The notes: generated by a model from the sequence alone, not told the origin. 47,829 nucleotides of DNA from JBFXDI01 sp050181295 (GCA_050181295.1 JBFXDI010000015.1:1-47829), one strand, 5' to 3'; positions 7,766-16,786 are shown, numbered from the stretch's first letter. Translations and numbers: made by a program.

Positions 7766-8644
7766 CTACTCCTTGGGCTGTCCACGACGCAGACGCACCA
7801 GCCCTTCCTGGGCGACGGTGGCCACGAGGCGGCCGTCGCGGGTGTAGATGAGACCGCGGTTCATGCTGCGCCCTCCGCTGGCGGAAGGAGAATCCTGCGC
7901 GTAGAGCAGCCACTCGTCCGCCCGGGCATACCGGTGGAACCAGAGCGCGTGGTCGAGGCTCGCCAGCATCAGGTCGTGGTCGAAAAGGTGCCGGCCATGG
8001 GTCACGAGCGAGGTGTCGAGCAGGGTCATGTCGGAGGCGTAGGCCAGCACGCACTGGTGCACGGTATGGCTGTCGGGCAGGGGCGCGCTGGCGCGGATCC
8101 AGACGTTCTGCACCGGCGGCATGCCTTTCACCGGCTCGAGGTAGTGCAAGGGATTGGTAGGCCTGAGCTCGATCGGGCGCTCGCGCGTGAAGTAGCGCCG
8201 CATGCTCTCGGGCATGCGGTCGGCGAATTCGGCGAGGAACTCCTTCTCGCTCGGCAGAGTGTCCGGGTCCGGCGCCTCGGGCATCGGCAACTGATGCTCG
8301 AAGCCCTCCTCCTCGGCATGGAAGGAGGCCGCCATGGTGAAGATCGGCGCGCCGTGCTGGATCGCCACCACGTTGCGGGTGGTGAAGCTCCTGCCGTCGC
8401 GGTAGCGCTCGACCTGATAGACGATCGGAATCTTCGGATCGCCCGGCCGGATGAAGTAGCCGTGCAGCGAATGGGCGAGCCTGCCGTCATCGACGGTGCG
8501 CAGCGCCGCCACCAGCGCCTGGCCGATCACCTGCCCGCCGAACACGCGCTGCCAGCCGACCTGCGGGCTGACGCCCCGGAAGAGGTTCTCCTCGAGCTTC
8601 TCCAGGTTCAGCGTCTCAAGGACGGTCGTCAGCTCGTCGGGCAT
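7766..8644 (-). CDS. tesB: Acyl-CoA thioesterase II (TesB family)
   Basis: This 292-residue double-hotdog enzyme hydrolyses medium- and long-chain acyl-CoAs to free acids and CoA in the cytoplasm. The N-terminal hotdog shows LFRGVSPQVGWQRVFGGQVIGQA and LHGYFIRPGDPKIPIVY; the C-terminal hotdog shows ASDMTLLDTSLVTHG and the final TVAQEGLVR, which carry the Asp, Ser/Thr and Gln of the catalytic site. The ATG at 8644 is used; a TTG at 8695 would add a Pro-rich leader that the family lacks. It is divergent from the UbiH-type gene with a 74-bp gap and faces into the glnK promoter region. Confidence 0.92.
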   Translation of the reverse strand: MPDELTTVLETLNLEKLEENLFRGVSPQVGWQRVFGGQVIGQALVAALRTVDDGRLAHSLHGYFIRPGDPKIPIVYQVERYRDGRSFTTRNVVAIQHGAPIFTMAASFHAEEEGFEHQLPMPEAPDPDTLPSEKEFLAEFADRMPESMRRYFTRERPIELRPTNPLHYLEPVKGMPPVQNVWIRASAPLPDSHTVHQCVLAYASDMTLLDTSLVTHGRHLFDHDLMLASLDHALWFHRYARADEWLLYAQDSPSASGGRSMNRGLIYTRDGRLVATVAQEGLVRLRRGQPKE

Positions 8645-8718
8645 GGGGGACTCGGGTTGAGGCGGCGGGGCGGGCAGGATAGCTTTCCCGGACAATACTG
8701 AGCTTCGGCGAAAAGGAC

Positions 8719-9960
8719 ATGCCTCAAAAGGCCCATAGCGCGGATGTCGTGGTGGTGGGGGCCGGGCTCGTGGGCCTCACCATGGCGCTCGCGCTCGGAG
8801 GCCGCCAGGCGCGGCCGCCGCTCGACGTTGTCCTCATGGACAATGCCGATCCCTCCCAGGACCGCTCGACTTTCGACAGCCGCGCCTCGGCCGTCACGCT
8901 CTCCTCGCGGCGGCTGCTCGAGGTTCTGGGCGTCTGGGACCGGCTCGATGCGCACGCCCAACCGATCCGGCGCATCGTGGTCACGGATTCGCGGCTCGGC
9001 GAGGCCGAGCGCCCGGCCCTTCTGCGCTTCGGCGAGACCGAGAGCGGACAGGGGCCTTCCGCCTTCATGATCGAGAACCGGCATCTGCATGCGGCGCTCC
9101 GTGAGGCCGTCAGGGAGACATCCGGCATCCGTGTCATCGACGGCGCCACGGTCGGCGCCTACGCGTTCGGCGAGGCGGCCGCAGAGATCGGCTGGGAGGA
9201 CGAGACGCTCAGGGCTTCCCTCCTTGTCGCGGCCGAGGGACGCAAGTCCCCTGCACGTGAGACCGCCGGCATCGGCACCGTCGACTGGGCCTACGGCCAG
9301 TCCGCGATCGTCACCACGGTCGCACATGCGCGTCCGCATGAAGGGACGGCCGAGGAGCACTTCCTGCCGGCGGGGCCGTTCGCGATCCTGCCGCTCAAAG
9401 GCAACCGCTCATCGCTCGTGTGGACCGAGCCCACGGACGAGGCGGAGCGGATCATGCGTCTCGACGAGGAAGGTTTCCGGCAGGAGCTCGAACGGCGCTT
9501 CGGCGATCACCTCGGCGCGGTCGAGCCGGAAGGGCCGCGGCACAGCCATCCGCTGACGCTGCAGATCGCCCAGCGCTTCGTCGGTCCGCGCCTCGCTCTC
9601 ATAGGCGACGCGGCGCATGTGGTGCATCCGATCGCGGGGCTCGGATTCAATCTGGGCTTACGGGATGTGGCGGCGCTTGCGGAATGCGTCGCGGACGCGG
9701 CGCGGCTCGGGCTCGACATCGGCGCGGCGGCCGTGCTCGAGCGCTACGAGGCCTGGCGGCGGCCGGACACGGTGATGGTGGCAGCGGCGACGGACGGCCT
9801 CAACCGTCTCTTCTCCAACGACAACCGCATCGTTCGCCTCATGCGCGACGCGGGGCTCGGACTCGTGAACGGGATCGGGCCGCTGAAGGAGGCCTTCGCC
9901 AGCGAGGCCGCGGGTCTCACAGGGACGCTCCCCCGCCTGCTCCAGGGCGAAGCCGCGTGA
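8719..9960 (+). CDS. UbiH/UbiF/COQ6-family FAD-dependent hydroxylase
   Basis: The 413-residue product belongs to the flavin monooxygenases that add hydroxyl groups to the ubiquinone ring. Motifs are the FAD-binding VVVGAGLVGLTMALAL near 10-25, DSRASAVTLSSRRLLE near 53-68 and the C-terminal GDAAHVVHPIAGLGFNLGL near 297-315. AAAAGGA lies just before the ATG. Which ring position it modifies cannot be read from the sequence, because alphaproteobacteria use several related enzymes (UbiH, UbiF, UbiL, UbiM). It shares a 74-bp divergent promoter region with tesB and is convergent with the amidotransferase gene, whose stop is four bases away. Confidence 0.9.
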   Translation: MPQKAHSADVVVVGAGLVGLTMALALGGRQARPPLDVVLMDNADPSQDRSTFDSRASAVTLSSRRLLEVLGVWDRLDAHAQPIRRIVVTDSRLGEAERPALLRFGETESGQGPSAFMIENRHLHAALREAVRETSGIRVIDGATVGAYAFGEAAAEIGWEDETLRASLLVAAEGRKSPARETAGIGTVDWAYGQSAIVTTVAHARPHEGTAEEHFLPAGPFAILPLKGNRSSLVWTEPTDEAERIMRLDEEGFRQELERRFGDHLGAVEPEGPRHSHPLTLQIAQRFVGPRLALIGDAAHVVHPIAGLGFNLGLRDVAALAECVADAARLGLDIGAAAVLERYEAWRRPDTVMVAAATDGLNRLFSNDNRIVRLMRDAGLGLVNGIGPLKEAFASEAAGLTGTLPRLLQGEAA

Positions 9961-9963
9961 GGG

Positions 9964-10767
9964 TTAGACGGCCGCGGCGAGCTCGCGGGGACGACCGCCG
10001 GCCCGGGCGTAGTCCCGCACCGCGTCGCCGAAGGCTTCGAAGATCCTGACCGAGTCGGGGTTGGCGGCAGCCTTGTATTCGGGGTGCCACTGAACGCCGA
10101 GCGTGAAGCCAGAAGCGCCCGTGACGGATACCGCCTCCACGATGCCGTCGGGCGCCACGGCCTCGACCGCGAGGCGGGGTGCGAGCCGGTCTATCGCCTG
10201 CCGGTGAACGGTGTTCACCCGCGTCTCGGACTTGCCGAGGATTCTTTCGAGCACGCCGCCGGGCGTCATGCGGATCGGATGCGCCGGTCCATAGCGGATG
10301 TCGAGATCGTCCGACTTGGGCGCCCGGTGGTCGAGCCGGCTTTCTCTCCGCTGGACCTCGGTCTCGAGCGTTCCGCCCAGGACCACGTTCAGCTCCTGGA
10401 AGCCGCGGCAGATGCAGAAGAGCGGCATGCCGCGCTCGAGCACCTTGGCGATCAAGGCGAGCGTCGTGGAATCACGGCCGAAGTCATAGGGCTCGTGATC
10501 GGGCGTCGCCGCCGCGCCGTAACGGGGCGGATGGACGTTGGAGAGCGCCCCCGTCATGACGATGCCGGAGAGATGGTCGAGCAGACTGTCGAGCCCTTCC
10601 TCGCCGATCGAGGGCAGCATGACAGCAGGGCAGCGCGAAACCTCCGTGACGGCGCGCACATACTTGTCGCCGATCGAGTGAAAGAGGAGCCCGTGGTCGT
10701 CGCGGGTATCGGCCGGAAGGCCCACGATCGGCGCCGCAGTCCTGACTAGAGGGTTCCTGTTCGGCAT
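9964..10767 (-). CDS. Class I glutamine amidotransferase, gamma-glutamyl-GABA hydrolase family (peptidase C26)
   Basis: The 267-residue product has the nucleophile motif FCICRGFQELN at about 122-132 and the catalytic His-Glu pair in VQWHPEY near 230, on the GIVMTGALSNVHP glutamine-amidotransferase scaffold. PuuD of this family cleaves gamma-glutamyl-gamma-aminobutyrate in putrescine breakdown; other members have different gamma-glutamyl substrates. No other puu gene is adjacent, so the substrate is open. The start at 10767 gives the expected family length. It is divergent from the TRAP binding protein gene across a 228-bp gap in which no named site was recognised. Confidence 0.85.
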   Translation of the reverse strand: MPNRNPLVRTAAPIVGLPADTRDDHGLLFHSIGDKYVRAVTEVSRCPAVMLPSIGEEGLDSLLDHLSGIVMTGALSNVHPPRYGAAATPDHEPYDFGRDSTTLALIAKVLERGMPLFCICRGFQELNVVLGGTLETEVQRRESRLDHRAPKSDDLDIRYGPAHPIRMTPGGVLERILGKSETRVNTVHRQAIDRLAPRLAVEAVAPDGIVEAVSVTGASGFTLGVQWHPEYKAAANPDSVRIFEAFGDAVRDYARAGGRPRELAAAV

Positions 10768-10995
10768 GACCCTCTCAAATAGCGCAAGGGCCGGATTTTT
10801 TCAAAGCCCGGTCCGAAATGCTGACTTGCACCGGCGTCGGGGCTCGCATCTACTGTTCCGACTGCTCCAGCAGCGCCGGACGTGATCCCGGACCGGAAAA
10901 CTTCCTTCGCGTGCCCGGCCGTCCGAACCTGAGTGCTTTTTTCATGCATCGCGACAAAGGGCGAAGTCCCGCGCGGAAATGACGAGGAGACCAGG

Positions 10996-12102
10996 ATGAA
11001 CCGCAGAAAGTTTCTGAAATCGAGTCTCGCGACGACATCGGTCGCCGCTGCCACGACGACCCTTGCCGCGCCCGCCATTGCGCAAAGCATGCCGGAACTC
11101 AAATGGCGCATGGCGTCGAGCTTTCCGAAGAGTCTGGACACGATCTACGGCCCCGCCGAGACGATGGCGAAATATGTCTCGGAGGCGACCGACGGCAAGT
11201 TCGCGATCCAGGTTTTCCCCTCGGGAGAGCTGTTTCCCGGCCTCCAGGTCGCCGACAAGGTGCAGGACAGCACCGTCGAGATGGGCCATACCGCGCTCTA
11301 CTACTACTGGGGCAAGGACCCGACCTTCGCCCTGGCGACCGCCGTGCCGTTCGGGCTGAACAGCCGGCTCCAGAATGCCTGGTGGTTCGAGGGCGGCGGC
11401 AAGGACGTCCTCGGCGAGTTCTTCAAGACCTACAATTTCCACGCCCTCGCGGCCGGCAATACCGGAGCGCAGATGGGCGGATGGTTCCGCAAGGAACTGA
11501 AGACGCTGGCCGACTTCGAAGGCATCAAGATGCGGATCGGCGGCTTCGGCGGGAAAGTGATCTCCAAGATCGGGGTCGTGCCGCAGCAGATCGCCGGCGG
11601 CGACATCTATCCGGCGCTGGAGAAGGGCACGATCGATGCCGCGGAATGGGTAGGGCCCTATGACGACCAGAAGCTCGGCTTCAACAAGGTCGCGCCCTAT
11701 TACTATTATCCGGGCTGGTGGGAAGGCGGGCCCATGCTGCACGCCATCGTGAACCTGCAGAAGTGGCAGGAACTACCGAAGACATACCAGGCGCTCCTCA
11801 CGACCGCCGGCACCTTCGCCAATGACGAGATGATGGCGCGCTACGATGTGCGGAACCCCAAGGCGCTGCGGGAGCTCGTGGCGGGCGGCGCCCAGCTCCG
11901 GCCCTTCCCGCAGGACGTGATGGAAGCCTGCTTCAAGGCCGCGACCGACACCTATGCCGAGCTTTCCGCCAGCAACGAGAACTTCAAGAAGGCCTTCGAG
12001 TCCATGGCCGCGATCCGGCGCGAGGGCTATCTCTGGTGGCAGCTCTCCGAATACGGCTACGACACCTTCATGATGGGCCAGCAGCGCAAGAAGACGCTGT
12101 GA
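10996..12102 (+). CDS. TRAP transporter substrate-binding protein, TakP-like (2-oxoacid type)
   Basis: This 368-residue periplasmic protein starts with a Tat-type signal (MNRRKFLKSSL, then cleavage near APAIAQ at 28-30). The mature part shows WRMASSFPKSLDTIYGPAE, GYYWGK-like YYYWGKDPTFALA, GNTGAQMGGWFRKEL, VVPQQIAGGDIYPALEKGT and AAEWVGPYDD, which I recall closely from Rhodobacter sphaeroides TakP, a 2-oxoacid binder. It would capture pyruvate or other 2-oxoacids for sodium-driven uptake. GAGGAGACCAGG precedes the ATG at 10996; an upstream in-frame start at 10933 is not supported. Its membrane partners lie just downstream but on the opposite strand, an unusual convergent arrangement. Confidence 0.92.
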   Translation: MNRRKFLKSSLATTSVAAATTTLAAPAIAQSMPELKWRMASSFPKSLDTIYGPAETMAKYVSEATDGKFAIQVFPSGELFPGLQVADKVQDSTVEMGHTALYYYWGKDPTFALATAVPFGLNSRLQNAWWFEGGGKDVLGEFFKTYNFHALAAGNTGAQMGGWFRKELKTLADFEGIKMRIGGFGGKVISKIGVVPQQIAGGDIYPALEKGTIDAAEWVGPYDDQKLGFNKVAPYYYYPGWWEGGPMLHAIVNLQKWQELPKTYQALLTTAGTFANDEMMARYDVRNPKALRELVAGGAQLRPFPQDVMEACFKAATDTYAELSASNENFKKAFESMAAIRREGYLWWQLSEYGYDTFMMGQQRKKTL

Positions 12103-12111
12103 TCCTTCGAG

Positions 12112-12141
12112 GCCAATGGCGGCGTGACCGCCGCCATTGGC
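12112..12141. terminator. Strong hairpin between convergent TRAP genes
   Basis: GCCAATGGCGGC (12112-12123) and GCCGCCATTGGC (12130-12141) form a perfect 12-bp stem with a six-base loop, ten bases after the binding-protein stop. No long T-run follows on the plus strand, so it may end or stabilise the abundant binding-protein mRNA rather than be a canonical terminator. Confidence 0.6.
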
Positions 12142-12167
12142 ACCTCAGGATGAGGGTATCAAGAGAG

Positions 12168-12190
12168 AAGGGACGCTTTCGGCGCCCCTT
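12168..12190 (-). terminator. Terminator for the TRAP membrane genes
   Basis: On the minus strand AAGGG and CCCTT, then CGC and GCG, pair around a short GAAA-containing loop with one mismatch, and CTCTCTT follows. It begins two bases after the stop of the large permease gene. Confidence 0.5.
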
Positions 12191-12192
12191 TC

Positions 12193-13842
12193 CTATTGTC
12201 CGAAATCAGGCGGCTGGCTCAGATCGAAGGATGGCGGCTGGTTGAGGTCGTTGCCAGCCGGCGGCACGATGATCTCGATCTTGGAGGGATCGGTCGTCAG
12301 CGTATGCTTGTAGTGCATCACCATCTGCGGGAAGGCGATGGCGAGTCCCACCATGATCACCTGGATGATGACGAAAGGCACGGCGCCCCAATAGATCTGG
12401 CCGGTGGTGATCGGCTCGATGCGCTTCCGCGTGATCTTGTCGATGTAAGGTTGGCGCGCCGCCACCGAGCGCAGGTAGAAGAGCGCGAAGCCGAAGGGCG
12501 GATGCATGAAGGACGTCTGCATGTTGATGCTCAGCAGTACCCCGAACCAGATGAGGTCGATGCCGAGCTTCTCGGCGGCAGGCGCGAGAAGCGGCACGAT
12601 GATGAAGGCGAGCTCGAAGAAGTCGAGGAAGAAGGCAAGCACGAAAACCATCGCGTTGACGAAGATCAGGAAGCCGAGCTGTCCTCCGGGCAGGTTGAGG
12701 AGCAGATCCTCGACCCATTTGTGCCCGTCGACGCCATAGAAGGTGAGGGAGAACACCCTGGCGCCGATGAGGATGAAGATCACGAAGGAGGAAAGCTTGG
12801 CGGTCGATTCGAGCGCCTGGCGGGTGATGGCCAGATTGAGACGTCCCTTGGCGGCGGCCATCACGAGAGCGCCCACCGCGCCCATGGCGCCACCTTCGGT
12901 CGGAGTCGCAAGGCCGATGAAGATGGTGCCCAGGACGAGAAAGATGAGGGCGAGCGGCGGGATGAGCGCGATGATCACCTCCTGCGCCAGCCGCGAGATG
13001 AGGTTCAGCCCCAGATACTTGTTGGCCGAGGCGACCGCGTAGGCGAAGACGACGGCCGCGAAGAAGCCGGCGATCTCCGGGCCCTGCATGTGCCCAGCCG
13101 CGAGGCGGTCGGCGCCATAGCCTATCACCACCGAGACGGCGAGCGTGACGAGGAGGCTCGGGATCCCTGAGCCGAGCGTGCGGGCCTCCGGCGGAAGGGC
13201 GGGCGCCGCCGCCGGCCGGAAGATCGTCACGCCAAGGACGTAAGAGGCATAAAGCGCAGTGAGCACGAGGCCAGGGATGATGGCGCCCTCGTACATGTCG
13301 CCGACCGAGCGGCCGAGCTGGTCGGCCATGATGATGAGGACGAGGCTCGGAGGGATGATCTGGGCGAGCGTGCCGGAGGCCGCGATGACGCCGGTGGCGA
13401 GCCGCCGGTCATAGCCATAACGCAGCATGATAGGGAGCGAGATCAGGCCCATGGCGATCACGGAGGCGGCGACCACGCCGGTCGTGGCGGCAAGCAGCGC
13501 GCCGACGAAGATCACCGCATAGGCAAGACCGCCCCTGACCGGCCCGAAGAGCTGGCCGACGGTGTCGAGCAGATCCTCCGCCATGCCCGATCGTTCGAGG
13601 ATCAGCCCCATGAAGGTGAAGAAGGGCACCGCGAGCAGCGTTTCGTTCGAGACGATGCCCCAGACGCGGTCGGGAAGCGCCTGCAGGAAGCTTGGATGGA
13701 AGAGGCCGAGCTGGATGCCCAGCACCGCGAAGCCGAGGCCCACGAAGGAAAGGGCGAAGGCGACCGGATAGCCGAGCAGCAGGCAGACGACCAGGGCCGC
13801 GAACATGATCGGCGCCATGTTGTGAATGAGAAAGTCGGTCAT
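12193..13842 (-). CDS. TRAP transporter large permease (DctM/TakM type)
   Basis: The 549-residue integral membrane protein has about 12-14 hydrophobic segments with the DctM signatures LLAVPFFTFMGLILERSGMA, ALLAATTGVVAASVIAMG, ASGTLAQIIPPSLVLIIMAD and FIGLATPTEGGAMGAVGAL. It forms the sodium-coupled transport channel. It is about 110 residues longer than short DctM proteins; the extra part is an inserted segment and a C-terminal tail with the repeat-like QPPSFDLSQPPDFGQ. Longer members with TakP-type partners are known to me, so this is probably normal for the subfamily. It follows the small permease by 25 bases. Confidence 0.93.
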   Translation of the reverse strand: MTDFLIHNMAPIMFAALVVCLLLGYPVAFALSFVGLGFAVLGIQLGLFHPSFLQALPDRVWGIVSNETLLAVPFFTFMGLILERSGMAEDLLDTVGQLFGPVRGGLAYAVIFVGALLAATTGVVAASVIAMGLISLPIMLRYGYDRRLATGVIAASGTLAQIIPPSLVLIIMADQLGRSVGDMYEGAIIPGLVLTALYASYVLGVTIFRPAAAPALPPEARTLGSGIPSLLVTLAVSVVIGYGADRLAAGHMQGPEIAGFFAAVVFAYAVASANKYLGLNLISRLAQEVIIALIPPLALIFLVLGTIFIGLATPTEGGAMGAVGALVMAAAKGRLNLAITRQALESTAKLSSFVIFILIGARVFSLTFYGVDGHKWVEDLLLNLPGGQLGFLIFVNAMVFVLAFFLDFFELAFIIVPLLAPAAEKLGIDLIWFGVLLSINMQTSFMHPPFGFALFYLRSVAARQPYIDKITRKRIEPITTGQIYWGAVPFVIIQVIMVGLAIAFPQMVMHYKHTLTTDPSKIEIIVPPAGNDLNQPPSFDLSQPPDFGQ

Positions 13843-13867
13843 CGCGCTTTCCCCCTCACTTGTGCCG

Positions 13868-14416
13868 TTACTCGATGACGTGCTGCTGCTGCGCGGCCTC
13901 GTGGGGATCTGGAATGCGCCCCATGATGACGGCCACGCGCTTCACGAGCTCGGACAATCCCTGGACCAGCAGCATGACGAAGCCAACGAACATGACGAGG
14001 CGCGCGGGCCAGAGGGCAAGGCCGCCGGCGCTGCCGGAAATTTCGCCCGAGCGGTAGGCGTTCCAGAAGAAGAACCAGCAGAGATAGGAAAGGATCGCGG
14101 CGAAGGGCAGAAGCATGAAGACATGCCCGAAGACATCGATCCAGTCGCGCGCCCGCTTCGGGAGATTGCCGGATACGATGTCGATGCGGATGTGCTCGTT
14201 GCGCTCCAGCGTCCAGGCGGCCGCCAGCATGAAGACGGCGCCGAACAGGTACCATTGCAGTTCCAGCCAGGCATTGGAGGAGAGATCGAAGAGCTTGCGC
14301 GTGGTGGCGTTGCCGGCGCTCACCAGGACGGCGAGGAGGATGAGCCAGTAGACCCAGCGCCCGACGAAGCGGCTGAAGGCATCGACGGCACGGCTCGCGG
14401 CGAGCAATGCACCCAT
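13868..14416 (-). CDS. TRAP transporter small permease (DctQ type)
   Basis: The 182-residue protein has four predicted membrane helices, starting VYWLILLAVLVSAGNATTR near 22-40, and the DctQ-family segment WLELQWYLFGAVFMLAAAWTL followed by NEHIRIDIVSG. It supports the large permease in the tripartite ATP-independent periplasmic transporter. It is the first gene of a two-gene minus-strand operon with the large permease. The binding protein encoded at 10996-12102 on the other strand is the likely third part. Confidence 0.9.
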   Translation of the reverse strand: MGALLAASRAVDAFSRFVGRWVYWLILLAVLVSAGNATTRKLFDLSSNAWLELQWYLFGAVFMLAAAWTLERNEHIRIDIVSGNLPKRARDWIDVFGHVFMLLPFAAILSYLCWFFFWNAYRSGEISGSAGGLALWPARLVMFVGFVMLLVQGLSELVKRVAVIMGRIPDPHEAAQQQHVIE

Positions 14417-14587
14417 CTTGCGTCCCCCTTCTGTTGTCGCGGACCTGCTCGGGCCGTCTTCGCTTTGACGCCACCCTATTACAAAGATTCCGCGCCCGAC
14501 CAGCCCAACTATTGGGCAATAGGCGCCAGGTCCCGATCCATGCGGGCCGAGTCAGCCCCGTGGATGAACGGGACCTTTTCCAGAGAT

Positions 14588-14635
14588 GAGCATGATCTTA
14601 TCGGAAAAGGCTCCACACTTTTCCGGATCATGCTC
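14588..14635. repeat. Palindromic intergenic element, GAGCATG type, copy 2
   Basis: GAGCATGATC (14588-14597) and GATCATGCTC (14626-14635) are perfect inverted arms around a centre with TCGGAAAAGG and ACTTTTCCGG. It matches the element at 2011-2063 in arms and centre. It occupies the 286-bp gap between the TRAP small permease and the SDR gene; the rest of that gap shows nothing I can name. Confidence 0.8.
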
Positions 14636-14702
14636 CAGGTGACATGTACTGCGTTGCGAGCTAGCGTGCGCGCCCTTGCCGATCTAAAGAGCCCCAGAAA
14701 AC

Positions 14703-15491
14703 ATGCCCTCTGCGTCAAAAACGAGCGGACTTCTCGATCTCACCGGCGAGGTGGCGCTCGTCACCGGCGCCTCTTCCGGGCTCGGCGCCCATTTCGCGAA
14801 AGTGCTGGCGACGCACGGCGCGAGCGTCGTCGTCTGCGCGCGCCGCCGGGAGCGGCTCGATGCGCTCGCAAGCGAGATCGCGGACGCCGGCGGCAGGGCG
14901 CTGGCCGTGACGCTCGACGTCTCCTCGCGCAAGGAGATCGGCTCCGCCTTCGACGCGGCCGAGAAGGTTTTCGGGACGGTCAGCATCGTCGTCAACAATG
15001 CCGGGATCTCGGGCCAGAAGCCTGCGCTCGAGATGAACGAGGAGGATTGGCGCTCTGTCCTCTCGGTCAATCTCGATGCCGTGTGGTACGTGGCGCAGGA
15101 GGCGGCCAGACGCATGGTGGCGGGCAAGCGCACGGGCACCATCATCAACATCGCCTCGCTGCTCGGGATCAGGGCGGCGCCCACCCTCGTCGCCTATGCC
15201 GCGGCCAAGGCGGGCGTCATCCACATGACGAGCACACTCGCTCCCGAACTCGCGCGGCACGGCATCCGCGTCAACGCCATCGCGCCCGGCTACATCGTCA
15301 CCGAAATGAACGAGGCCTTCTTCACCTCGCCCAAGGGGGAGGAATTCATCAAGGGCATCCCGCAGCGCCGGGTGGGCAAGCCGTCCGACCTCGATGGGGC
15401 GCTCCTGCTGCTCGCCTCCGAGCGCGCCTCCGGATTCATGACCGGCTCGACCATCGTGGTCGACGGCGGCCACATGCACAAGGCGCTCTAG
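14703..15491 (+). CDS. SDR-family NAD(P)-dependent oxidoreductase
   Basis: The 262-residue Rossmann-fold enzyme has the cofactor motif VTGASSGLGAHF near residues 19-30, VNNAGIS near 96, the catalytic Ser in INIASLLGI, YAAAKAG (Tyr-X3-Lys) and a C-terminal GSTIVVDGGH. RR at VVCARRRERLD suggests NADP preference, which is inference. It would oxidise or reduce an alcohol or keto group of an unknown substrate. The stop is two bases before the acyl-CoA dehydrogenase start, so the two form an operon and the substrate may be a hydroxyacyl- or ketoacyl-CoA. Confidence 0.9.
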   Translation: MPSASKTSGLLDLTGEVALVTGASSGLGAHFAKVLATHGASVVVCARRRERLDALASEIADAGGRALAVTLDVSSRKEIGSAFDAAEKVFGTVSIVVNNAGISGQKPALEMNEEDWRSVLSVNLDAVWYVAQEAARRMVAGKRTGTIINIASLLGIRAAPTLVAYAAAKAGVIHMTSTLAPELARHGIRVNAIAPGYIVTEMNEAFFTSPKGEEFIKGIPQRRVGKPSDLDGALLLLASERASGFMTGSTIVVDGGHMHKAL

Positions 15492-15493
15492 CG

Positions 15494-16699
15494 ATGGATT
15501 TCTCGCTTCCCCCCGAGATCGAGCGGCTGCGGCTCAGGGTGCGCGACTTCGTCGCCTCGGAGGTGATGCCGCTCGAGACGGACCCTCGGAGCTACGACGA
15601 ATACGAGAACATCGATCTCACGCTCCTCGACCGCATGCGCCGGAAGGCGAGGGACGCGGGACTCTGGGCGCCGCAGATGCCGAAGGCGCGTGGCGGCCTC
15701 GAGCTGCCGCTCGTCGGCTGGGCCGCCTTCTACGAGGAGGCCAACCGCTCGATCTTCGGCCCCGTCGTGCTCAACTGCCAGGCGCCCGACGACGGCAACA
15801 TGAGCGTGCTCAACAAGATCCTGCCGTCGGAAAAGATGAAGGACCGCTGGCTGCAGCCGATCATCGAGGGAAAGGTGCGCTCTTCTTTTGTCATGACCGA
15901 GCCGCATCCGGGCTCAGGCTCGGACCCCGGCGGCATGATGCTGACGCGCGCTGAGCGCAAGGGCGACCGCTATGTGATCTCAGGCCGCAAGTGGTTCATC
16001 TCGGGCGCCGCCGTCGCCAGCCATTTCATCCTGGTGGCGCGCACCTCGGACGATCCGCGCAAGGGTCTCACGGGCTTCCTCTACCACAAGGACGATCCGG
16101 GCTGGAGGATCGTGCGGCGCATCCCGAACATGGGGCCGGAGGAGCACGGGGGCGTGTGCGAGCTCGAGTTCGACGGCCTCGAGATCCCGCTCGAGCACCG
16201 GCTCATGGAGGAGGGCGACGGCCTAAAGATCACGCAGATCCGCCTAGGGCCCGCCCGCCTCACGCACTGCATGCGGTGGCTCGGGCTCTCCAAGCGCTGC
16301 ATGGAGATCGCCGGCCAATATGTGAGCGAGCGCCACGCCTTCGGATCGAAGCTCGCGGAGCGGGAATCGGTGCAGATGATGCTCGGACGCCTTGCCAAGG
16401 ACATCGAGATCGGCCGGCTCCTCACCATGCAGGCGGCCTGGAAGATCGACCAGGGCGACAAGGCTCAGAAGGAGGTGTCGATGGCGAAGATCCATGTCGC
16501 CGACACGCTCAACCGGGCGGCCGACACAGGCGTGCAGCTCTGCGGCGCCAAGGGATACTCGAAAGACACGCTGCTCGAATGGATCTACCGCTATGCGCGC
16601 TGCGCCAAGCTGGTGGACGGCGCGTCCGAGGTGCACGAGATGGTGCTGGCGCGCCACTACCAGAAGCTCGGCAACGACTTCTGGCGCTGGGGGGCGTAA
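15494..16699 (+). CDS. Acyl-CoA dehydrogenase, ACAD10/11-like
   Basis: The 401-residue flavoenzyme shows the family order: helical N-terminal domain, FVMTEPHPGSGSDPGGMML at about 134-152, the beta domain with GDRYVISGRKWFISGA, and a C-terminal helical domain with YVSERHAFGSKLAERESVQ, QLCGAKGYSKD and YRYARCAKLVDGASEVHEMV. It makes the first, FAD-dependent 2,3-dehydrogenation of an acyl-CoA and passes electrons to ETF. The segment layout is closer to the ACAD10/11-like group than to short-chain enzymes. It is translationally coupled to the SDR gene two bases upstream. Confidence 0.92.
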   Translation: MDFSLPPEIERLRLRVRDFVASEVMPLETDPRSYDEYENIDLTLLDRMRRKARDAGLWAPQMPKARGGLELPLVGWAAFYEEANRSIFGPVVLNCQAPDDGNMSVLNKILPSEKMKDRWLQPIIEGKVRSSFVMTEPHPGSGSDPGGMMLTRAERKGDRYVISGRKWFISGAAVASHFILVARTSDDPRKGLTGFLYHKDDPGWRIVRRIPNMGPEEHGGVCELEFDGLEIPLEHRLMEEGDGLKITQIRLGPARLTHCMRWLGLSKRCMEIAGQYVSERHAFGSKLAERESVQMMLGRLAKDIEIGRLLTMQAAWKIDQGDKAQKEVSMAKIHVADTLNRAADTGVQLCGAKGYSKDTLLEWIYRYARCAKLVDGASEVHEMVLARHYQKLGNDFWRWGA

Positions 16700-16708
16700 A
16701 CCGACAAG

Positions 16709-16786
16709 CGTAGGGCGCATTAGCGGGAGCGTAACGCGCCTCTTTGCTCTCCAGTGGCGCAATACGCTTTGCTATTGCACCCTACG
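16709..16786. repeat. Two-hairpin intergenic element, CGTAGGG ends
   Basis: The element is 78 bp and bounded by near-perfect inverted ends CGTAGGGCGCA (16709-16719) and TGCACCCTACG (16776-16786). Inside are two smaller hairpins, one in GCATTAGCGGGAGCGTAACG and one in GCGCAATACGCTTTGCTATT. It lies between two convergent genes, the acyl-CoA dehydrogenase and chrA, where it could end transcription from either side. Confidence 0.65.
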
